This document shows positions 52,411-63,807 of a stretch of 64,000 nt of DNA, piece by piece. The position numbers and the translations under genes are program-made. Each line of letters begins with the position of its first letter. Positions within the stretch are counted from its first letter, which is position 1. The notes beneath the pieces were generated by a model. It did no database searches and was not told the DNA's origin. It saw only the letters and a program-made list of their open reading frames with translations. Source of the DNA: Mimachlamys varia (lineage: Eukaryota > Mollusca > Bivalvia > Pectinida > Pectinidae); assembly GCA_947623455.1 (NCBI GenBank), contig OX392541.1, forward strand, positions 8,126,719 through 8,190,718, in the 5' to 3' direction.

Positions 52411-52980
52411 ATAATCCAAACGAAACCAACGTACACTAAGATTTGAAATTGATGGGATTATATTTTTGCTTCGTCGATTACATTAAATTATCGTGAGATT
52501 TTGAATCATTTTGCCATTTTTTCCGACTTAAAAAAACAATACACTTTAAACAATCAATAATATCGAAGGTTATACTTTAAATTAAACGATATTAACACTG
52601 AAACAGTTTATGAAGGTTATCGATATTTCTTCACTATACTATGTACCCGTACTTCCAAATTTCAATTCTATTAATTACTATTACTGAAATTTCTTTATCA
52701 AAAGTTTTGGGAAACTGTTTAGATTTGGTTGTGTTCCTGAACTTAATGGGGAAATGATTATCAGTAAAAGGCTGGAAATGATACAACTGCTTTTCAACTC
52801 ATACATTTGTACCAGGGTATAAGTTGTATCATAAAGCTACTGTTGTAGAGGACCACAGAACAGTTGGCTGATTCTTAAAAGCAAGGCCCATGTCTTAGAA
52901 ATTTAGATACTCTAGTATGACCTAACAAAAAATATAAACATGTTTTATATGTATGTAAACTACATGATGAGCACTAAGAG

Positions 52981-55262
52981 GTGATAATCGGTGTTACTAT
53001 CGGGAACGTATTAAACATTTAAACGTGATTTGTGTTACTATTGAGAACGTATTAAACATTTAAACGTGATTTGTATTACTATTGAGAACGTGTTAAACAC
53101 TTAAACGTGATCTGTGTTACTATTAAAAACGTGTTAAACATTTAAACGTGCTTTGTGTTACTATTGAGAACGTGTTAAACACTTAAACGTGATTTGTGTT
53201 ACTATCGGGAACGTGTTAAACACTTAAACGTGATCTGTGTTACTATTGAGAACGTATTAAACACTTAAAGTGATTTGTGTTACTATTGAGAACGTATTTA
53301 ACATTTAAACGTGATCTGTGTTACCATTGAGAACGTGTTAAACACTTAAACGTGATTTGTGTTACTATCGGGAACGTGTTAAACACTTAAACGTGATCTG
53401 TGTTACTATTGAGAACGTATTAAACACTTAAGCGTGATCTGTGTTTCTATTGAGAACGTGTTAAACATTTAAACGTGATCTATGTTACTATTGAGAACGT
53501 GTTAAACATTTAAACGTGATCTATGTTACTATTGAGAACGTGTTAAACATTTAAACGTGATCTATGTTACTATTGAGAACGTGTTAAACATTTAAACGTG
53601 ATCTATGTTACTATTGAGAACGTGTTAAACATTTAAACGTGATTTGTGTTACTATTGAGAACGTGTTAAATACTTAAACGTGATCTATGTTACTATTGAG
53701 AACGTGTTAAACATTTAAACGTGATGTGTGTTACTATTGAGAATGTGTTAAACATTTAAACGTGATCTGTGTTACTATCGGGAACGTGTTAAACATTTTA
53801 ACGTGATTTGTGTTACTATTGAGAACGTGTTAAACATTTAAACGTGATTTGTGTTACTATTGAGAACGTGTTAAACATTTAAACGTGATCTGTGTTACTA
53901 TCGGGAACGTGTTAAACATTTAAACGTGATTTGTGTTACTATCGGGAACGTGTTAAACATTTAAACGTGATTTGTGTTACTATCGGGAACGTATTAAACA
54001 TTTAAACGTGATCTGTGTTACTATTGAGAACGTATTAAACATTTAAACGTGATCTGTGTTACTATTGAGAACGTGTTAAACACTTAAACGTGATCTATAT
54101 TACTATTGAGAACGTGTTAAACATTTAAACGTGATTTGTGTTACTATTGAGAACGTGTTAAACACTTAAACGTGATCTGTGTTACTATCGGGAAAGTATT
54201 AAACATTTAAACGTGATTTGTGTTACTATTGAGAACGTGTTAAACACTTAAACGTGATCTGTGTTACTATTGAGAACGTGTTAAACACTTAAACGTGATT
54301 TGTGTTACTATCGGGAACGTGTTAAACATTTAAACAAGATTTGTGTTACTATCGGGAACGTATTAAACATTTAAACGTGATTTGTGTTACTATCGGGAAC
54401 GTGTTAAACATTTAAACGTGATTTGTGTTACTATCGGGAACGTGTTAAACATTTAAACGTGATTTGTGTTACCTTTGGGAATGTGTTAAACATTTAAACG
54501 TGATTTGTGTTACTATCGGGAACGTGTTAAACACTTAAACGTGATTTGTGTTACTATCGGGAACGTGTAAAACACTTAAACGTGATTTGTGTTACTATCG
54601 GGAACGTGTTAAACATTTAAACGTGATTTGTATTACTATTGGGAACGTGTTAAACACTTAAACGTGATTTGTGTTACTATCGGGAACGTGTTAAACACTT
54701 AAACGTGATTTGTGTTACTATTGGGAACGTGTTAAACACTTAAACGTGATTTGTGTTACTATCGGGAACGTGTTAAACACTTAAACGTGATTTGTGTTAC
54801 TATCGGGACGTGTTAAACATTTAAACGTGATTTGTGTTACTATCGGGAACGTGTTAAACACTTAAACGTGATTTGTGTTACTATTGGGAACGTGTTAAAC
54901 ACTTAAACGTGATTTGTGTTACTATCGGGAACGTGTTAAACATTTAAACGTGATTTGTGTTACCTTTGGGAACGTGTTAAACATTTAAACGTGATTTGTG
55001 TTACTATCGGGAACGTGTTAAACACTTAAACGTGATTTGTGTTACTATCGGGAACGTGTAAAACATTTAAACGTGATTTGTGTTACCTTTGGGAACGTGT
55101 TAAACATTTAAACGTGATTTGTATTACTATTGGGAACGTGTTAAACACTTAAACGTGATTTGTGTTACTATTGGGAACGTGTTAAACACTTAAACATGAT
55201 TAATGTTACTATTGGGAACGTGTTAAACATTTAAACATGATTAATGTTACTATTGGGAACAG
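52981..55262. repeat. 41-bp minisatellite in the neuroligin intron, about 55 copies
   Basis: The unit is close to gtgatttgtgttactatc followed by gggaacgtgttaaacatttaaac. About 2,280 bp at 41 bp per unit gives roughly 55-56 units. A few single-base indels occur (near 53266 and 54803). The left part is rich in ttgagaacg units and the right part in tcgggaacg units. Most units contain acgtg twice, 17 bp apart. 41 is not divisible by three, so no long ORFs result. Confidence 0.95.
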
Positions 55263-56823
55263 ATTGGGGTATCATTTGTTGCCGATTGGATCACGGGTTT
55301 TATCACAAACAAATCACACTTGTTTTTCATTCTATAGCATACACAATATCAACTTCGACTTCTGAGGTCAGCAAAAAAAAAACAATCTTCTTATTTTTAA
55401 AATGCCATTTATCTTATTGATCTCGTGTAAGGTAGACAAGATTTATTAAACAATTTGTCTCCAAAGATTATTTTATCCGCTCTATTACGTAACGCCAAGT
55501 CCAGATCAAGACAGGTTACTGACAGATTTCATCACGTTTGTCACCCAATATTATATTTCTAATATTCTGTCTGACATCGAACTCTGTCTGCCGAGAAAAA
55601 CCAGAGACACCCACTCGATATCACGTGACGCCACGTGACACCACTTGATTACGGACGCACGAGACCACGTGCTGGCGAAGTCGGGTATTACATTATGAAT
55701 AGCGATTTGTCATGATGAGAGACGAAGAAATAAAGTCTTCCAGGATAATTGCGAAGTTACATGATCTTTCCAAGACGAAGTGACTGCAGCGATGAAGTCA
55801 AAGAAAGATCAATCAGTCTCACGTGAGCAATGATAACCCCGCCGTTTATAGTGTTCCGAATGAACACCGTCTGTACAAATGACATAAACTCAACGACAGG
55901 TCTGGTTTTAAAATTAACGATACAGGACTACACGAATGTATGATGAATAGGACTGTGTTCTGGAACATTAACTTCTAATGTGCTAGATCGTTTTGTTGAG
56001 CTACAGTACTATAGCAATAAGCATGCGCACTAATCTCCAATATAAAGCAATTTCCGTCCTCATGAATAACGGAACTACTTTACAAATTCGAACAATATTC
56101 ACCAAACATCAGTTTGTATGGTTAGATATCCGTTTTGTGATATCATAAAATAATATTTTTCAAAATTTTGATAAACAACGTCATGAAATCCCAGAGTAAA
56201 ATCCAAACAAAAAATTATGATACACTCTCGTGCACCGTGAGATATTTCGAGAGATTTGAGTAACATACACGTGTCCTCGCTTGCGGTGCATTTACATCCC
56301 TAAATATTTTGGAAAGAATTCAATTTTACATCATGATGAGTATGCACTGGTATGAATAAACCAATTACCATCGCCGATATTATCTTAAGTGTTTAGAGCG
56401 GTGCACCCAGTGAACACAGAAAGGCTGTATTGCTTAACAAGGGCATGTAATCACCGTGTCTGTGCAAAACATGCCATACCCCGACAACATCAGATGGCTC
56501 AAAATTAGCTTGATTTGCCTGATTTTTACTATGATATATAAACTGATTTTGTAAGACGATTGCACTTTAAAGGACGGCAAATATATCTTGCCCCCAACTT
56601 ACCTTTCATGCATGCACCTGCATGTAAGCTGGTACATTAAACACAATTTTCAAACAGAATACAAAAACATACTACCGCTTGTTGCACCCAAGGTTTCCCC
56701 TTACCAAGACCCGCTTAAACAACAAATCAATCCTAACAAGACCTGGCTACGCCTCCGACGTTAATGTGTAGACATGTAGATTCCATCTTTACACAAATAT
56801 TCTATGTTTTTTGTTCGGTACAG

Positions 56824-57012
56824 GGTTTCTGAGCACGGAGGACAACAACGCAAATGGGAACTACGCACTGCTCGATCTCCTGGCCGTCCTCACGTGGCTC
56901 AACTCAAACATCGGCGAGTTTGGTGGTGACGTCAAACGTATAACCTTATTTGGGCATGGATATGGCGCAGCTTTGGTGAACCTCCTCCTTCTGTCCCCAA
57001 TGGCTGATGACA
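56824..57012 (+). CDS. Neuroligin internal exon (nucleophile-elbow region)
   Basis: This exon carries 62 complete codons. It opens with two bases that complete a glycine codon begun in the exon at 48653-48802 (g + gg) and ends with one base of the next codon. Seen: the acceptor is a T-rich tract with tacag at 56819-56823, and the donor is gtaagt at 57013. The peptide runs FLSTEDNNANGNYALLDLL, then ITLFGHGYGAALVNLLLLS. Known: in active esterases the elbow is GxSxG with the catalytic serine; vertebrate neuroligins have glycine there, and invertebrate ones typically read GHGxG. Here it is GHGYG, so no hydrolase activity is expected. Length 189 bp is a multiple of three. The boundary after LGVLG matches the conserved neuroligin exon boundary as I recall it. 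No downstream exon was recognised up to 64000. Confidence 0.94.
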
Positions 57013-57127
57013 GTAAGTGATTATCATTATAACTAAACATAACACATGGAAACCGATATTATATACATGTATTTCTACGACAATCTGATTATAATGGAGA
57101 TCCTTACTCTCACTCTGTTACACAAGG

Positions 57128-57425
57128 ATCTGACAACATCCCATAAGAGGTTATGTTGTGGTGACCTTAGTCGCCTCTTTACTTCACACTACTTGACAGT
57201 ATAATTGTCTAATTGATGACAGTTGACCCTGCCATCTGCATCAGGTCATTTCGTCACAACAATGTACAAAAGCTTTATGTGACGAAATGACTAAACGTAC
57301 AGCTATGATTCTGCAAGCTTTTTCGCCCACAAACATTCACATTCAGAATTTTGGCAGCGGTAATTTGATTGGTTGATGCAAAAGATCACAAGAACATGAC
57401 CCCCTCACATGGGATGTTGTCAGAT
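57128..57425. mobile_element. ~298-bp MITE-like element with 17-bp perfect terminal inverted repeats
   Basis: atctgacaacatcccat (57128-57144) and its exact reverse complement (57409-57425) bound the element. Similarity continues inward imperfectly. An internal perfect hairpin has 14-bp arms, gtcatttcgtcaca (57245-57258) and its complement (57278-57291), around a 19-base loop. No target duplication was identified. It lies 115 bp after the 56824-57012 exon, in the next intron. Confidence 0.7.
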
Positions 57426-58870
57426 TCTATGTATGCGGAGAATAACGGAGCAGCAATGGATTTGCCTTCCAATCAGATTGTTGCTACGAAGAAATGACCT
57501 TAATTATTGAAGTCAAGTTGGTAAATTTCAAGATTGTAGATAAGAAAAGATAAGAAAACGAAGTTAGCGTGATTGTCTGATGGGGGTGGGGGGTAAATAT
57601 ATTATAAGTATGAGGCCCTCGTCTGAATCTTTGGTTACATGTTCATTTATTTTGATTTTTAAATCCCCATAATGCATGATTAATAAAGTGGTGGACGATT
57701 TTAATCGACCTGTTGATTGACATTTAACTTCCATAATAATTGTATAATACTCGATTTTTTTCTGCACTAGGATATGATCAATCCATTCATAAACATAAAT
57801 GTTGAATTTCAGTTGCTAAAAAACTTATGATGTCACCGACAGGTAAAACCAATTTAATTTCCGAACGGTCTCAAACAGAATGTCTGAACCACATTATGCT
57901 TCATTAATATTCATGAGTGTAACCATGGCGGACCTAACATTTGAATATGCAAAGCACGTGTGACCGCGAGTGTGAATGGTGAACCACCAGCACTGAATAG
58001 AGCGTAAAATATGACAATTGTACGTGTGTTTATAATCTATGACGTCATGTTTCTGTCTAGTCACTGCACGTGTGTAATACCCTTTGTGGATACATTGCAT
58101 AATACGTCATATAGTAAAAAATTTTCTCTGAATTTGAAATGCCTGAAAATGTGAAATATTAAAGTTAAAACATTCTGAAATCAACCATACATTTTACAAG
58201 AAGCATGCGCAAATGTTTACACACTGATGCATGTGATTATTACAGAAAAATGATAATAACCGCGGTTCATGGTGTCTTTTCTTGTATAATTGAACAGCGG
58301 GTTTATTCATAAATCCTATTAACCGGATCGGAAGCAGTTTGATACTAATTTGACATTCTAACGTCTTTCCATCTTAAAAAATAATAACATTAAAATATTT
58401 TTTCTTTAAATTCAAACTAATTTCACTAGAATGCCCGACTTGTTAAAAACACGTGCATTTGCCGTGGACACTGTGTTCTTTAAACGCTTTTCAATCTGAC
58501 GTACAGGCTTCGTCATACTGGGTATGGTTACAATCGTAACAAAGTATTAAAGCATAGCAATATTCTTATTAACAATAATGATTATCGACCTCCTTTGCTT
58601 ATGATATTGAAGCGCGGAGGCATGTTTTAAGGTCGAAAATTGAGCAATGCGGTCTCTGCTGAAAAAATTGTTGCCGTCCATTTATTGGTGATGTTAAAGA
58701 TACGCTTTAAATGTTAAAGGTTGCTAAGGAACTAAGAGTAAACATATATTGCTTGGCGACATTATTGTAAACGTGGTGTTAATTAAACTGGATGGCCCTG
58801 ATAGAAAGCTTGTATTTAAAACGAAGTTGGAAACGATCGCTCCGAACATCGAGGTTTACATTGTTTTCAC

Positions 58871-59048
58871 ACATACACACGTGTTTTTATACCGAAGTTC
58901 GTATTTATAAACATACACACGTGTTTTTATACCGAAGTTCGTATTTATAAACATACACACGTGTTTTATACCGAAGTTCGTATTTATAAACATACACACG
59001 TGTTTTTATACCGAAGTTCGTATTTATAAACATACACACGTATCTATA
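58871..59048. repeat. 40-bp tandem repeat, about 4.5 copies, each with a CACGTG palindrome
   Basis: Units start at acatacacacgtgt at 58871, 58911, 58951 and 58990, and a partial unit starts at 59030. Unit 3 is one T shorter. The four full units contain CACGTG, the canonical E-box. The repeat half gtatttataa closes each unit. Confidence 0.92.
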
Positions 59049-60479
59049 AGCTTTTACACGCGTTTAAACAATTATGCACGTATTTAAAAGCCAATGCGCA
59101 TGAAATACTGACGAGTTGAATATTAATAGCGGGCACGTGTGTCACACATGTGCAGTCATCGTTTGTGTGTGCTCAAGAAGTTTAACCAACAACGCACATA
59201 CAATGTGTATTGTCAAAAAACTGCATTTCATTGGGGAAAACACATAAAAGTAATAAAACTGTTCCCTACAAACATATTTCATACCAATGGCATTCATATC
59301 ATAAAACACATGCATGTTTCAGACATATATTTATACCATTTCCCGTCAAGCCTATAATGTCATATAGAAATACAATATTGATATGACTTCTAGAGAATTA
59401 TCCGGACAACAGATCAGGTTATTGATGTAACAAAAACATTTAACATCCCCCCCCCCTTCACCTCCCTAACACCCCTTCCATACCTTAGATAATAACGGGA
59501 GGAACGGTTTCTTTGTACAGCTGTCATACTGGAACAAGAAACGTTATCTTTCCGTTAAAAGTCGGAAACCTAATGTGGAAATAGGAGTTCAGCTTGGCGT
59601 TCACCCTCAGATTTACTCAGATCGATGTCTTTTAAGTATATACACGGACAATTAAAAAAAATCGCCAAAGTCGAAATATGATATTAAGCTTGTGTTGTTA
59701 GGATACTAAAAAAAAAGTACGTATAATGGGCCGCGTCGTGTTTAGCATTACTCGGGACGCAGCTTAGCGATAATTCCGAGAGTTTTAATGCAGACCCAAT
59801 GTCACCGAGATCGGATAAAGTGCGATTGGTTTGAAAGCTCGAGGGAGATACGAAATCAGCATTTGGCTGTAAAGTATCTCGAGGTTTCGGGCTTTGAAGG
59901 ACGATTACAGGAATTCTCGATAATGAAGTATCCGCTGGGGTTTTGGCCCAAACCATTCCAAACACTTTCCATCCCGGGGTGATTAACATACTGCTGGTGA
60001 TCGCTTTGTTGATAAGTACACAATCCCATACCTCTTTGAAGTAACCAAATCGTCAGGTTGCAAAAAAATTAAGTTACGAAATATATAGTCTCGTGCAAAA
60101 CGCGTGTACTTGAGGTTATCAGCTGTTGGACAGAACAACTGTGCGCCCTCGTCATCAGTTACGTGTGGGTGTCTGTAGGTAAGGCGGTCTTCAGGAATTC
60201 ACAACATAAACTTCAGCAATGAAATCAAATAGCGTTGTTAGAGTTATGAGGATATCCCGTGACAATTAAAAACGAGCTACCATGACAACTCTGAGATGAA
60301 CCTCGGGAGGTCTAACAGAAAATGCAATAATTATGAACTGGGTTGTTACTTTTGTAAATTTGCATGCAAACGTGCTTTTAAATAACTCAGAAAGCATGTG
60401 AGTCATTTGCATGCATTCCTGATAGTTCAGTTGTTGAATATTGAACTCCAACGCAACTTGGAGGTAGAATGTGAAAGAT

Positions 60480-60716
60480 AGTATATAGCCTTAACTTTAA
60501 CACAAATCACAGGTATAATGTACTATATAGCCTAACTTTAACACAAATCACAGGTATAGTATACTATATAGCTTTAACTTTAACACAAATCACAGGTATA
60601 ATGTACTATATAGCCTTAACTTTAACACAAATCACAGGTATAATTATAACAAAATTAAAAATGCATAATGTGCAAGGTAGCATATACCTTTACCTCTAAC
60701 ACAAATCAAAGGTTTA
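60480..60716. repeat. ~42-bp tandem repeat, about 5 copies
   Basis: The unit is tatatagccttaactttaac followed by acaaatcacaggtataatgtac. The last copy (around 60675-60715) is degenerate. A stray fragment, gcaaatcacaggtatggta, recurs at about 61149, beyond the fold-back element. This suggests the element inserted into or beside the array. Confidence 0.85.
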
Positions 60717-60749
60717 AATAGTGTGTTAAATAGAGGATATCTAACTGTG

Positions 60750-60867
60750 TCTTCAATAATACCAAATATATTTCACGAGTGGGGCAAATCTTTTGATATT
60801 TTGCGCACTCGTGAAAAATATCAAAATATTAGCCACACGAGTGAAATATGTTTGTTATTACTGAAGA
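60750..60867. mobile_element. Fold-back palindrome, likely part of a non-autonomous DNA element
   Basis: The outer arms (60750-60781 and 60836-60867) are inverted copies matching at 27 of 32 bases. The inner arms ttttgatatttt (60791-60802) and aaaatatcaaaa (60815-60826) are a perfect 12-bp inverted repeat. The spacers are 9 bases each, so the whole 118 bp is one imperfect palindrome. Related inverted pieces (agtgaaaatatc and gatatttcact) continue to about 61070, so the element may span about 60730-61085. Confidence 0.65.
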
Positions 60868-63807
60868 TATATACTGTTAGAAATTCTGTTTATTACATTT
60901 TTATTGCAAAATCTACAGTGGCAGCTTTTGCTTTTCCCCAAATGTCGTTTGTAAGCAGCGTTCTGATTGGTCAAATCAGAAAAAGCGATATTTTGTGAAA
61001 TATATCATATTTCTCACTAGTGAAAATATCACTTTTAACAATGAATAATTTTCGATATTTCACTGTTAAAAATGCCTTTTTTTTCTAACGCGAATGTCAT
61101 TGTGCAATATATACTGTTCAATGTACGAAAATATATCAATAATTCGAACGCAAATCACAGGTATGGTATGAGATGGAGATTACCACGTCCAGTGAGTGTA
61201 CGTGTATTGAGGGGGACGTTTTAACTGACAAAGTAGTCTAGTCGACCACGTTTACCGTATTCATTTGGTTCATTAGTGTATATCGCTAAATTAGTGGATG
61301 TCTCCGGTGAGGCGCGTTAAACGGCTAATCCGCCGGACATGATATCCCAATCCCTTAAAGTAGTTTGTCAAAGACCACCCTTATTTAACTTATACAATGC
61401 TAATTGACTTTAGTCTTATCTCATTTACTGCGCATGCGTCGTTTGATCTAATAGTGCATATATATATAGCAGATCATCGAATGGTTGGGCGCTTACTTAA
61501 ATTGCACGTGGAAACTAATTATGCATGTCGTACGCGACTATAGGTCGCTTCCGGTCGTTTGACATACATTTGCCTGTTCTGAAGCTGATAAGAAATTTCT
61601 ACCAGGGCTTTAGGTTGCTGGAGGATAGGGTTGATATCAAAGGAAATTTTCGAAATGATAAATCTGGTTGTTGTACAGATATTGATCAACGTTCGGTGCC
61701 GACTGTTTATTCACACGCAAATACGAATCTTAAAAATAACTGAAGAGTGCATTTTACATCCGACATGGCTTATTGAGATAAAATATTTTAGAAATAAAAG
61801 AATGATCACAGATGCATGAACTGTGCTATCAATCTTTTTTTTTTTACTTATCTTATGAGGCTATAGGCTGTTTGATAAAGTAAAATCGAATGCTATGATA
61901 CTAACCCATTTGGGATAGCATCAGTATACACATACATGTATACATTTGAATCGTTGGATTGTTTTAAGAAGATAAATCATTTATTTTCTTAGATTTGATA
62001 GAACCTTTTGGTATATCTTAATGTTATATTTGCACGGTTTGTTTTTTTTGTTGATCGATTTGCAGCAAAATGCAAGGAAATGCAACAAAGCGAAACTGTA
62101 GATTTGGGTTTTTTAGTTTGTTGTAATACTTATAATGCCTTTTTATGGCATTTTGATCTATATGATAAATTGACTTTAGCTATTAATTTAAGTTCCATGT
62201 TTGTCCAATCGCGGAAGACGAATTCGTAAAAGAGATGAAAGAAGAAGTAGGATTGTTGAGGAGAACCAACCGAGTAATGTTGTCAATTATTTAAAAACAT
62301 TTAACAAGTACAAAACGCACTCAAAAACAACTTGTAATTCATCTTTCTCTGGATGGTAACCCAGTCAAATTAGAAAGTTGTCAGTGGGAATAAATTTGAA
62401 AATTAATATCCGGTTTTAACGTTATTTTCGAAAATTACCTTACAGAATTAATGCAAAAATTGTCCTTCCCTAGTCCAAATTAGATTGTTAGAGACCATCA
62501 GTGGAAAAGTCGTACGAGTGTATTTGTCGACAGACAGAGGGAACTAAGGGAATACGACATGCCAAGACGTAATTGTCTCGCACGCACTTCACGTTCTACT
62601 GCCGCTGGATCAACTCCCTAACAACAAACATTGGCGTGCTTAGCGACGCCATGAAATTCTTTGTTCCCTAACCTTTTGAAACTTTTCATTTCATTTTTAT
62701 TTTTGAATTGAATGACAGGGTTTGGAGACGCCGTAAGTCTTAAACAAAGAATTAAAGTACGTGCAGCTTCGGGACAACAACACGTGAACATCCGGGGTTT
62801 TCTTCTTTTACAATTTGCCTCGCGAGGGCTGAACATCACGCAGATACATCGGAGTATTTCTTGAATGTTCAAATAAATCCTCAGAGTATTTATTGTATGT
62901 TTAGATAAACCCTTGGAATATTTCATAAATGTTTAGAAAAATCATCGGATTATTTCTTGTATTTTCAGGTATTTATTGTCTGTTCAGATATTTATTGTAT
63001 GTTCAGATGAACCCGTCAAACTGTTAAATTCTGCGTGTTTATATTTCACACGTAAAAGAAAATAGGATGCAATAGAATTGAAATACAACACATGTTTAGA
63101 CACATGTATCACGTGTGAAACTATCGTGTAAATCCGATATTCAAATCGACTCAAAATAAATCGGTTAGTATGGTTTTCTTTATGTTAACAATAACGTCGA
63201 TCGACCTCACCAAACGTATGTATGTGAAAATATAGATTCGCAAATACGCATGCGCAATGTCACAAAGCTTTAACAACAAACAGCATACTATAGTCGCATT
63301 TTCTCTCTCTTCTTTTGTCATTTTAACATGTAAAATATGTTACACCCAAAATATCGCGTAACTTCACGGTACCGAACTTTCCAATGTAAGGGAGATAACT
63401 TTAACTATATCAATTTGAAATATAATGTGATCAACTCGATTTAAATGTTATTTGACCTCTGACTGTAACAAGTCTATAATCAATTCATCACCTTATTCTA
63501 TAATAACCATCGGATGACATACATATATATAGACGTGTTAGATTATGACGAAAATGGAATTGTTTAAGATGGGTTGGTAAAAATTACCCACTTTTTTCAT
63601 AAATCTGATGGCGCTAGCTGAAATAATAATTAAAGATATTTCCCAATATCTATTAATACATCTACGCAAATTTAAAGAATGTAATGAAAATCGAACCATA
63701 TGTCATAAAATTTGATATTCTATCTTACCCTCTATGCTTGCTTTTTTGATTCAAATGTCAAACAGGTGACTAAGACAATGTCAGAAAAGTTATCTTCGAA
63801 AATAAGA

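Larger units (their letters stand above)
48803..56823 (+). other. Neuroligin intron (8,021 bp, GT-AG)
   Basis: The intron runs from the gtaagg donor to the tacag acceptor and splits a glycine codon after its first base. It holds three large tandem arrays (48 bp at 49069-49549, 60 bp at 52056-52410, 41 bp at 52981-55262) and a small inverted-repeat element (51016-51198). Tandem repeats make up roughly 3.1 kb, over a third of it. The rest is AT-rich, with no further exon that I can see. Confidence 0.9.
57426..63807. other. DNA downstream of the neuroligin exon, probably intron
   Basis: No exon with the QRAIxxSG-type continuation of the cholinesterase-like domain was found. Apart from the repeats and fold-back element listed, it holds a perfect TGACGTCA (58040-58047), a ten-C run (59447-59456), overlapping unrecognised ORFs at 59684-59989 and 59788-59982, and NRF1-like palindromes near 61432 and 63248. 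Confidence 0.5.

Noticed and set aside
52067..52419. 115-codon ORFs on both strands
   Set aside because: They follow from the 60-bp period of a SINE-head array; both strands being open is a sign of repeat, not of genes.
48653..57012. Active carboxylesterase or acetylcholinesterase
   Set aside because: The nucleophile serine is glycine and the oxyanion-hole motif is altered; the neuroligin-specific strings decide it.
59684..59989. Opposed ORFs of 101 (minus) and 64 (plus) codons as a downstream neuroligin exon
   Set aside because: Neither carries the expected QRAIxxSG-type sequence or any recognisable cholinesterase-like motif.
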